Below are positions 1 to 6,261 of a DNA stretch of 16,150 nt, piece by piece (within the stretch, counting starts at the first letter, position 1; every line of letters starts with the position of its first letter). Both the position numbers and the translations under genes were made by a program. Origin of the DNA: an uncultured Comamonadaceae bacterium (GTDB taxonomy: Bacteria; Pseudomonadota; Gammaproteobacteria; Burkholderiales; Burkholderiaceae_C); contig CALMOI010000081.1 of NCBI GenBank assembly GCA_937871735.1, positions 1-16,150 on the forward strand, read 5' to 3'. The notes under the pieces are model-generated. The model ran no database searches, was not told the origin of the DNA, and saw only the letters and a list, made by a program, of their open reading frames with translations.

Positions 1-2687
1 ACCGACCAACTCTCGTACAGCGCGGCCAGACACAAGAAGACGAACAGCACCGAAATGGCGTAGAGCGCCGGGGCTTGCGAGCCCGACAGGCGCTCTTGGT
101 ACGACTGGTCTGACCACTCAAAACCGATGCCGGGGGGCAGTTGCGCGATCAGCTCTTCCATCACATCCATCGCGGTGCCGGAGCTGACGCCTGCGGCAGA
201 GTCGCCCACGATTTCGTAGGACGAGAAGCCGTTGAAGCGCTCCAGGCGCGGCGCGCCAAACGTCCAATTGGTCGCGGCAAAAGCCGAGAACGGCACCATC
301 GCGCCGCTGGCGCTGCTGCGCACATGCCACTGCAAGATGGCGTCGGGGGCCATGCGGTAGGGTGCATCGCCTTGGACGTAGACCTTTTTGACGCGGCCTT
401 GATCCAGAAAGTCGTTGACGTAGGTGCCGCCCAGCGCCGTGGACAAGGTGCTGTTGACATCTGCCGCCGACAGGCCCAAAGCGCCAGCCTTGCGGTCGTC
501 AATCTGGATGCCGAACTGGGTGGCGTCGTCCAAGCCGCTGGCGCGCACCTGGGCCAGCTCGGGGCGCTTGCGGGCGGCTTGCAAGAGTTGCTCGCGTGCG
601 GCCAGCAGCGCCTCGTGGCCCAGACCGATGCGGTCTTGCAGTTGCAGCGTAAAGCCGCCTGCCGAACCCAGTCCGCGCACGATGGGCGGCTGCATCACAA
701 AAACGCGGGCATCGCGCAGGCTGGACAACTCTTTGTTGGCGCGGCGGGCTATAGCCCCGGCGCTTTGCGCCTCGCTCTTGCGCTCGTCCCAGGGCTTGAG
801 GCGGATGAACGAGCGGGCCGAGGCTTGGTCGCCCGAGATGCCGGTGACCAGGGTGTAGCCCTCGATGTCGGCCTGCTGACTCAGCCAGTTTTCAAAGGCG
901 CGGGTGGACTTCATCAGCCGCTCGCTGGTCGCGCCCGAGGGCAGGCGCACCTCGGCCATCAGCGTGCCTTGGTCTTCGGCGGGCAAAAAGGACGTGGGCA
1001 GCTGCGTGTACAGCAACCCGGTGCCGACCACGATCAGGGCGTAGACGGCCATCATCCGCCCGACCCGGCCCACCAAGGTGCCGGTCAGCCGGGTCAGGCC
1101 ATCGCTACCGCGCTCAAAGCCTCGGTTGAATCCGCCAAAAAAGCGCCCCAACAGCCCCCGGTGCGCCGTGTGATGTTCGCCCGGCGGCAGCGGCTTGAGC
1201 AGGGTGGCGCACAGCGCGGGCGTCAAGCTCATTGCCACCAGCACCGACAGCAGCATGGCCGACACCACGGTGATGGAGAACTGGCGGTAAATCACCCCGG
1301 TCGAGCCGCCAAAGAAGGCCATCGGGATGAACACCGCCGACAGCACCAGCGCAATGCCGACCAGCGCACCGGTGATTTCGCCCATCGAGCGGCGGGTGGC
1401 CTCGCGTGGGCTCAGTCCCTCGTCGCCCATCACCCGCTCGACGTTTTCCACCACCACGATGGCATCGTCCACCAGCAGCCCAATCGCCAGCACCACGCCG
1501 AACAAGGTCAAGCTGTTGATCGAATAGCCCGCCGCCGCCAGCACACCAAAGGTGCCCAGCAGCACCACCGGCACGGTGATGGCTGGGATCAAGGTGGCGC
1601 GCCAGCTTTGCATGAACAAATACATCACCACCACCACCAGGGCGATGGCTTCGAGCAAGGTGATGACCACCTCTTCAATCGACACCCGCACAAACGGGCT
1701 GCTGTCCAGCGACAGCGCGGTTTGCAATTGGTAGGGGAAAGCCGGTTGCAGCTCGGCCACCTTGGCCTTGACCGCATCGGCCACCGCCAGCGCGTTGGCC
1801 CCCTGCGCCAGCCGAATGCCGAGCGAGGCCGAAGGCTGGCCCTTGTAGCGGGTGCTGACGGTGTAGCTGTCGCCGCCCAGTTCGACCCGGGCCACGTCGC
1901 TCAGCCGCACCGTGCTGCCATCGCTGCCGGTTTTGAGGACGATGTTGCGGAACTCAGCCACCGTCTGCAACTTGCTGCGGGCGGTGATGGTCACGTTCAG
2001 CTGCTGCCCCGGCGCGGCGGGCAAGCCGCCCACCTGCCCGGCGGAAACCTGCGCGTTTTGCGCGGTGATGGCGCTGTTCACGTCCGAGGGCATCAGCGAG
2101 TAGCTGGCCAGCTTGGCCGGATCCAGCCAAATCCGCATGGCGTGGCCGGTGCCCAGCAGTTGGATGTCGCCCACGCCGTCCAAGCGGCTCAGGATGTCCA
2201 CCACGTTGGAGTTGAGGTAGTCGCCAATCTGGATGTTGCTGGCGCTGGCGTTGCCCGAGTAAAAGGCCACGATCATCAAGAAGTCGGTGCCGGTTTTGGT
2301 CACCGTCACGCCCTGGTCTTGCACCGCCTGCGGCAGTTGCCTCATGGCCTGTTGCAGCTTGTTTTGCACCTGCATTTGGGACACATCGGGGTTGGTGCCC
2401 GCTTTAAAGCTCAGCGAGATGCTGGCCTGCCCCGACGACGAGCTGTTGGACGACATGGCAATCAGCCCGTCCAGCCCCTTCATGCGCTGCTCGATGACCT
2501 GGGTCACCGAGTCCTCAATGGTCTTGGCCGAAGCGCCGGGGTAGCTGGCGCTGATGCTGACGCGCGGCGGCGCGATGTCGGGGTACTGCTCCAGCGGCAA
2601 GGTGCGAATCGCCAGCAAGCCGGCCAACATCACCAAAATCGCCAACACCCAGGCGAACACCGGCCTGTCGATAAAGAAACGTGCCAT
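1..2687 (-). CDS. RND (HAE1/AcrB-MexB-like) multidrug efflux pump, inner-membrane subunit, C-terminus cut off by window edge
   Basis: Proton-driven inner-membrane pump of a tripartite drug efflux system. The frame is open from an ATG at 2687 to the left edge, giving 895 codons of a family usually about 1,030-1,060 residues. The N-terminus MARFFIDRPVFAWVLAILVM is the classic first helix. The proton-relay motif GLLVDDAIVVVENVER in TM4 puts the acidic pair at D407 and D408, the same numbering as AcrB. The large periplasmic porter and docking loops are present, and the visible part ends in a TM helix containing LCLAALYESWS. The relay Lys of TM10 would lie outside the window. A good Shine-Dalgarno (AAAGGAA) is placed 8 nt upstream, inside the 20-bp gap after the adaptor gene, so the two are co-transcribed. 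An outer-membrane factor gene may follow to the left. The substrate cannot be read from sequence. Confidence 0.95.
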   Translation of the reverse strand, partial: MARFFIDRPVFAWVLAILVMLAGLLAIRTLPLEQYPDIAPPRVSISASYPGASAKTIEDSVTQVIEQRMKGLDGLIAMSSNSSSSGQASISLSFKAGTNPDVSQMQVQNKLQQAMRQLPQAVQDQGVTVTKTGTDFLMIVAFYSGNASASNIQIGDYLNSNVVDILSRLDGVGDIQLLGTGHAMRIWLDPAKLASYSLMPSDVNSAITAQNAQVSAGQVGGLPAAPGQQLNVTITARSKLQTVAEFRNIVLKTGSDGSTVRLSDVARVELGGDSYTVSTRYKGQPSASLGIRLAQGANALAVADAVKAKVAELQPAFPYQLQTALSLDSSPFVRVSIEEVVITLLEAIALVVVVMYLFMQSWRATLIPAITVPVVLLGTFGVLAAAGYSINSLTLFGVVLAIGLLVDDAIVVVENVERVMGDEGLSPREATRRSMGEITGALVGIALVLSAVFIPMAFFGGSTGVIYRQFSITVVSAMLLSVLVAMSLTPALCATLLKPLPPGEHHTAHRGLLGRFFGGFNRGFERGSDGLTRLTGTLVGRVGRMMAVYALIVVGTGLLYTQLPTSFLPAEDQGTLMAEVRLPSGATSERLMKSTRAFENWLSQQADIEGYTLVTGISGDQASARSFIRLKPWDERKSEAQSAGAIARRANKELSSLRDARVFVMQPPIVRGLGSAGGFTLQLQDRIGLGHEALLAAREQLLQAARKRPELAQVRASGLDDATQFGIQIDDRKAGALGLSAADVNSTLSTALGGTYVNDFLDQGRVKKVYVQGDAPYRMAPDAILQWHVRSSASGAMVPFSAFAATNWTFGAPRLERFNGFSSYEIVGDSAAGVSSGTAMDVMEELIAQLPPGIGFEWSDQSYQERLSGSQAPALYAISVLFVFLCLAALYESWS

Positions 2688-2707
2688 AGCCTGATTCCTT
2701 TATCCGT

Positions 2708-4009
2708 TTAGCGGCTGGCCGCGCTGGCGTTGGCCGAGGCCGGTGCCGAAGCGGATGCCGACGCTGCTGCCGATGCCCCCGGTGCAGGCGCGTTCAAGTC
2801 CACCACGCGGGTTTGCACCTCGTCGCCGGGCTTGATCTTTTGCAAGCCTTCGACCACCACCTTGTCGCCGGGTTTGACGCCCTCGCTCACCAGCCAGCCG
2901 CTGCCAAAGGCGCGGGCCACCGTCACTGGGCGCTTTTGCACCTTGTTGCCCTCGCCCACCAGCAGCACGCTGGCCGCGCCGCGCGCATCGCGCAGCAAGG
3001 CTTGCTGCGGCACCACCAGCCCTTCGTCCACGCTGCCGGTTTCCAGCACGGCGCGCACGTACATGCCGGGCAGCAGCAGCCCCTCGGGGTTGGGGAACTG
3101 GGCGCGCAGCGTGACCGCACCGGTGCTGGTGTTGACCGAAACGCCGCCAAAACTCAGCTTGCCCGGCTTGGCGTAGGTGCTGCCGTCTTCGAGCGTGAGC
3201 TTGATCTGCGCCTCGTCGGAGCTGACGCGCTTGAACTTGCCGCTGGCCCAGTCGCGTTTAAGGCGCAACAGCTCGGCGCTGGACTGACTCACATCCACCT
3301 GGATCGGGTCGGTCTGGCGCACCGTGGTCAGCGCCGTGGTCTGGTCAGCGGTGACCAGCGCGCCCGGCGTGACGGTGCTGACATCCACCCGGCCCGAAAT
3401 CGGCGCGGTGACGGCGGTGCGCGTCAGGTTGAGCTGCGCCGCATCCACGGCGGCGCGGGCGCTGACCAAGTCGGCCTCGGCCTGCTTCAGGGCGACTTGG
3501 GCGTCTTGCACATCCTGCTGGCTCACGGCCTCGATCTTGAGCAAGCCCTCGCGCCGCTGCGCCGTCAGCTTGGCCGCATCCAGTGTGGCTTGCGCCTTGG
3601 CCTGCGTGGCTTGGGCAGCGGCTAGGGCGATGCGGTAGCCCTCGGGGTCGATCTGGTACAGCACCTGCCCGGCCTTGACGAACGCGCCTTCGACAAAGTT
3701 GCGCGACTTGACCAACCCGCGCACCTGGGGCCGCACCTCGGCCACCAGCGGCGGCGTCACGCGCCCCGGCAGTTCGGTGGCAAAGCTGGCCTTTTGCGGC
3801 TGCACCACCACCACACCCACGACTTGCGGGCCACCCGCCCGCCCGCCGGGCGCACCCGGCGCACCGCCAGCCCCGGAGGCAGCAGATGCAGGCGCGGCTG
3901 GCCCCGAACTGGGCTGACACGCCATCAACGCACCCAACACCGATGCCGCCACCACCAGCCGCAGCCCACTGCGAGCCACCAGCGGCCCAGACAAATCAGA
4001 TATCCACAT
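2708..4009 (-). CDS. RND efflux periplasmic adaptor (membrane fusion protein), lipoprotein
   Basis: AcrA/MexA-type adaptor linking the RND pump to an outer-membrane channel. I start it at the ATG at 4009 (433 aa). This is preceded by GGGGTGA and opens a hydrophobic signal ending in a lipobox (ALMA then C31), so it is probably a lipoprotein. The same frame is open upstream to 4177, but that extension would bury the signal peptide. After an Ala/Gly/Pro linker (about residues 34-60) come the beta-barrel and lipoyl halves (ELPGRVTPPLVAEVRPQVRG, then AGQVLYQIDP). Next is an Ala/Gln-rich coiled-coil hairpin (about 125-210), the second lipoyl half (LTRTAVTAPISGRV) and a beta-barrel/MP domain (LLLPGMYVRAVLE). 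The last ~25 residues are an Ala/Ser-rich low-complexity tail after the conserved core. It is first gene of the operon with the pump. No regulator gene is visible next to it. Confidence 0.95.
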   Translation of the reverse strand: MWISDLSGPLVARSGLRLVVAASVLGALMACQPSSGPAAPASAASGAGGAPGAPGGRAGGPQVVGVVVVQPQKASFATELPGRVTPPLVAEVRPQVRGLVKSRNFVEGAFVKAGQVLYQIDPEGYRIALAAAQATQAKAQATLDAAKLTAQRREGLLKIEAVSQQDVQDAQVALKQAEADLVSARAAVDAAQLNLTRTAVTAPISGRVDVSTVTPGALVTADQTTALTTVRQTDPIQVDVSQSSAELLRLKRDWASGKFKRVSSDEAQIKLTLEDGSTYAKPGKLSFGGVSVNTSTGAVTLRAQFPNPEGLLLPGMYVRAVLETGSVDEGLVVPQQALLRDARGAASVLLVGEGNKVQKRPVTVARAFGSGWLVSEGVKPGDKVVVEGLQKIKPGDEVQTRVVDLNAPAPGASAAASASASAPASANASAASR

Positions 4010-4028
4010 GACGAATTCACCCCAGCTC

Positions 4029-4053
4029 AATATCAATGGCCGCAATGCTGCCA
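4029..4053 (-). promoter_or_regulatory. Weak candidate sigma70 promoter for the efflux operon
   Basis: On the minus strand, TTGCCT (4058-4053) and GATATT (4034-4029) are 18 bp apart, matching four of six bases in each consensus hexamer. The start of transcription would fall about 15-20 nt upstream of the adaptor ATG, just before its GGGGTGA ribosome site. The match is only moderate and could be chance. Confidence 0.2.
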
Positions 4054-4120
4054 GGCAAATGTGCAGAAAATGAGGAAAGCGGGGGCGGGCTGCTGGGGAT
4101 AGACGGCGGTCGCGCGAGTC

Positions 4121-4134
4121 GCGGTGAATAGATA
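4121..4134 (+). repeat. GTGAATAGAT repeat, copy 1 (GCGGTGAATAGATA)
   Basis: The 12-mer GGTGAATAGATA at 4123-4134 recurs exactly at 4301-4312. The preceding bases make GCGGTGAATAG, an 11-mer that also occurs at 9737-9747 in the same orientation. It lies about 112 bp upstream of the adaptor start codon. It could be an operator half-site or a dispersed repeat; function is unknown. Confidence 0.6.
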
Positions 4135-4146
4135 GTTCAGCCCAGA

Positions 4147-4192
4147 CCTTGATCAGCCCACCGCACCTTGCTGACAACGATCAAGGCAAGGT
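4147..4192. repeat. Two interleaved perfect inverted repeats
   Basis: CCTTGATC at 4147-4154 pairs with GATCAAGG at 4179-4186. ACCTTGC at 4165-4171 pairs with GCAAGGT at 4186-4192. The two stems overlap, so only one could form at a time in RNA; in DNA they could be overlapping operators. An A/T-rich stretch with six consecutive T follows on the plus strand at about 4198-4207, too far from the stem for a normal intrinsic terminator. Confidence 0.5.
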
Positions 4193-4289
4193 ATGACAAA
4201 TTTTTTCTTTCTGATCAACGAGTTACACCATGCAATCTCGCTCCAGCAGTCAAACGCAAAGGGGACAAACTGAAGTCGTCGGGCATGGC

Positions 4290-4330
4290 GTGAATAGATC
4301 GGTGAATAGATAAATCGAGCTTGTTCACCG
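4290..4330 (+). repeat. Tandem GTGAATAGAT direct repeats with a partial inverted copy
   Basis: GTGAATAGAT occurs at 4290-4299 and again at 4302-4311, a 12-bp period close to one helical turn. CGGTGAA at 4300-4306 is mirrored by TTCACCG at 4324-4330, a perfect 7-bp inverted pair with a 17-bp spacer. The cluster begins about 20 bp after the DUF262 stop. Spacing by about one turn is compatible with a protein-binding array, such as an OmpR-type or other dimeric regulator, but no cognate regulator is in the window. Confidence 0.6.
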
Positions 4331-4348
4331 ACATGGCCCCACACCCCC

Positions 4349-6145
4349 TCACAGCGAAAAGTAATACGCCTTGATCTTGGCCGCCATCAAGGCGCGGCGT
4401 TCGGTCAGGAACTGCGGGTAGTCGGCCACGGTCATGGTCAGCACCGACTCGGGCAGGCTGTTGGCGGCCAAGTTGGCGTGCAGCTCATCGAGCTGGTCGA
4501 TGCCGCCCAGCTTGAGTGCTTGGCCCTGGCACTGCGCCTGCACATCGGCCAAGTAAACGTGGGGCGACTTGCTGCCGATCTTGATGTTGATGGCGTCTTG
4601 GGTGAAGGCGTAGTTGGCGATCTGGTTGTAGTCGGTGCGGCCCAAGCCCGCGTTCTTGAGCAACTGGCGCGGGAAGATGTGGTGGATGTCGCCCAAGTGG
4701 CCGACCAGCTCGCGCACCGTCACGTCACGCGACAGCAAGCCCTTGTCGTTGGCCTTGATCTGCGCCGCCACGAACACCCAAAACAGCGGGTGGTTGGTCG
4801 AAGACACGTCCAGCGCCTGCACCAGCCCCAGCGTCCAAAACGCATCCGACAACTCGGCCTGCTCAATGCGCTCCAGCACCGCCGCAAAGTCGGGCTCGTC
4901 GATCAGGCGGATGTCGCGTTCAAACTGGGTTTCTGCCGAACCAGAGAAGCGCCCGGTCAGGATGGACAACACAAACCAGCGCCGCACAAAACGCTCAATG
5001 CGCGCCTCGTCCACGCCGCGCCGCCGCAGGCCCAGGTACAGCGCGTAGCTGAAGTTCAGCGCGTTTTGCGAGCGCACCATCGCGTTGGTGATGAACCCGG
5101 CGGACTTGATGAGCATCACAAAACGCTGAAAGTGCGTCTCGTTGATGTAGCGCCCCACGCCCGTCGCCAGCTTGGCAAAGGACTGCTCGGCAATCGTCTC
5201 TTCGTACTGCTTGGTTTCAAAGTTGCGGCCCGACAGCAAGCTGACCAAATCGGCCAGCTTGCCCCGGCCAAACTCGGTGCCAAAGGCCACGCGCAGCACG
5301 TCGGTGTAGCTGGGGTCGTACAGGCTGTCGTTGTCGTTACGCAGCCAGCTCATGCGCGCCAAGTAGTAGCTGGCGGCAAATTCGGCATCCACTTCTTTGA
5401 GCTGGGCATAAAAACCCGGCTCCATCGCCAAGTGGCAAAAGTAGTCGATGGCTTTACGCAGCAGCGGCCCGCCGTAGTGGGCATCTGCCGCGATCTTGGA
5501 CATGACGAAATCCGCTTGCGACAGCACCGTGCCCTTGGAGTTGATGCGGATGAAGATTTCGGTGACGGTCTCGATGTCCAGGTCGTGGCTCAGTTCGATC
5601 AAACCGATCTGCATCTTCGCCATGTCGATCAGGCGGCTCAAGGCTTCTTCCACCACATCGGCATCGGCTTCGGGGTTGGCCTGGGTGTAGGCGTTGATGG
5701 CCTTCATCAACCGGATGTTGCCGCTGACCACCGGGGCAATGTCGGCCACCCAGGCGCTGTCGCGCTCGATGGCGGTGTTGCACACCTCAAAGCGCTGTTT
5801 GATCGGGTGGAAGGCGATGCGAATCTGCACCTTGCGGTAATCCTTGTTGACCACTGGCTGACCCAGAACGGCAGCGGTCAGCGCCGTTACCCGCTGCTGG
5901 CCGTCGATCAAGATCATCTTGCCCTGCGCGGTCTGGCCGTTTTTGAGCTTGACATCGGGGTTGCGCCACGCAATCAGGTAGCCCACCGGGTAGCCCTTGT
6001 ACAGCGAATCCAGCAAGTCACGCACCTGCGAGGCATCCCAGACAAAAGGCCGCTGGATTTCCGGAATGGCAATCTCGCCCTCCCGCACCTTGGCCAAAAG
6101 ACTGTCGATCATGTACTGATTGACGGCGTAACGCTGTGCTCCCAT
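4349..6145 (-). CDS. DUF262/DUF1524 (GmrSD-like) predicted restriction nuclease
   Basis: Predicted single-chain defence nuclease of 598 aa. The N-terminal DUF262 (ParB/Srx-like nucleotide-binding fold) shows IPEIQRPFVW (residues 27-36), DGQQRVTAL (81-89) and INSKGTVLSQADF (201-213), the conserved blocks of this domain. The C-terminus carries a DUF1524 HNH-type nuclease: DIHHIFP (486-492, with H488 and H489), then NQIANYAF and DAINIKIG (about 507-524), which supply the Asn residues of the beta-beta-alpha-metal site. In GmrSD the same two domains give an NTP-dependent type IV enzyme that cuts modified phage DNA; related fusions occur in BREX loci (BrxU). The start ATG follows GGGACAAGCA. The gene is transcribed divergently from the MmeI-like gene across 116 bp. 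All key blocks are intact, so it is probably active. Whether it senses modified DNA here is inference. Confidence 0.88.
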   Translation of the reverse strand: MGAQRYAVNQYMIDSLLAKVREGEIAIPEIQRPFVWDASQVRDLLDSLYKGYPVGYLIAWRNPDVKLKNGQTAQGKMILIDGQQRVTALTAAVLGQPVVNKDYRKVQIRIAFHPIKQRFEVCNTAIERDSAWVADIAPVVSGNIRLMKAINAYTQANPEADADVVEEALSRLIDMAKMQIGLIELSHDLDIETVTEIFIRINSKGTVLSQADFVMSKIAADAHYGGPLLRKAIDYFCHLAMEPGFYAQLKEVDAEFAASYYLARMSWLRNDNDSLYDPSYTDVLRVAFGTEFGRGKLADLVSLLSGRNFETKQYEETIAEQSFAKLATGVGRYINETHFQRFVMLIKSAGFITNAMVRSQNALNFSYALYLGLRRRGVDEARIERFVRRWFVLSILTGRFSGSAETQFERDIRLIDEPDFAAVLERIEQAELSDAFWTLGLVQALDVSSTNHPLFWVFVAAQIKANDKGLLSRDVTVRELVGHLGDIHHIFPRQLLKNAGLGRTDYNQIANYAFTQDAINIKIGSKSPHVYLADVQAQCQGQALKLGGIDQLDELHANLAANSLPESVLTMTVADYPQFLTERRALMAAKIKAYYFSL

Positions 6146-6261
6146 TGCTTGTCCCGGTTCATCAAAAAAAGGGAATCAGCATACAGCTCTGGTAAGGTTC
6201 CGCGCCGCTTTGCCGCCGCGCACAGCCTCCACCAGATTCGCTTTTTCAGGGAAACACCACC
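6146..6261. promoter_or_regulatory. Divergent intergenic region between DUF262 nuclease and type IIL RM gene
   Basis: These 116 bp must contain both divergent promoters. I see a run of seven A at 6164-6170 and a TATGCT hexamer on the minus strand near 6178-6183 as a possible -10, but no convincing -35 partner on either strand. The plus-strand gene has AGGG about 10 nt before its ATG. No palindromic C-protein box typical of regulated restriction-modification operons is recognisable, and no controller gene is present. Confidence 0.35.

Larger units (their letters stand above)
4010..4348. promoter_or_regulatory. Intergenic region upstream of the RND operon, with multiple repeats
   Basis: This 339-bp gap lies 3' of the DUF262 gene and 5' of the efflux operon, both on the minus strand, so it should hold the efflux promoter. 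It contains three copies of GTGAATAGAT, an inverted pair CGGTGAA/TTCACCG, and two interleaved inverted repeats around 4147-4192, each listed separately. A weak minus-strand promoter candidate is TTGCCT (4058-4053) and GATATT (4034-4029) with an 18-bp spacer, which would give a very short leader. Two tiny minus-strand frames (63 and 39 codons) overlap the repeats and look non-coding. No clear U-tract terminator for the DUF262 gene is seen. The region is less GC-rich than its surroundings around 4190-4225. Confidence 0.5.

Noticed and set aside
141..2711. Plus-strand open frame of about 856 codons
   Set aside because: It is antisense to the RND pump gene; its product is His/Gln/Arg/Ala-rich with no domain, as expected from the GC-rich complement of a real gene.
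4010..4177. Upstream extension of the adaptor gene by 56 codons
   Set aside because: It would place the lipoprotein signal peptide internally; the ATG at 4009 has a ribosome site and the correct signal.
4165..4207. Intrinsic terminator on the plus strand (ACCTTGC/GCAAGGT then T-run)
   Set aside because: The loop is 14 nt, the T-run begins several bases after the stem, and no plus-strand gene ends here.
4153..4344. 63-codon minus-strand frame (GTG start), plus a 39-codon frame at 4215-4334
   Set aside because: Both overlap the intergenic repeats and have no recognisable product; the repeat merely encodes recurring short words such as SIHR in the second frame. A small protein cannot be fully excluded, but support is lacking.
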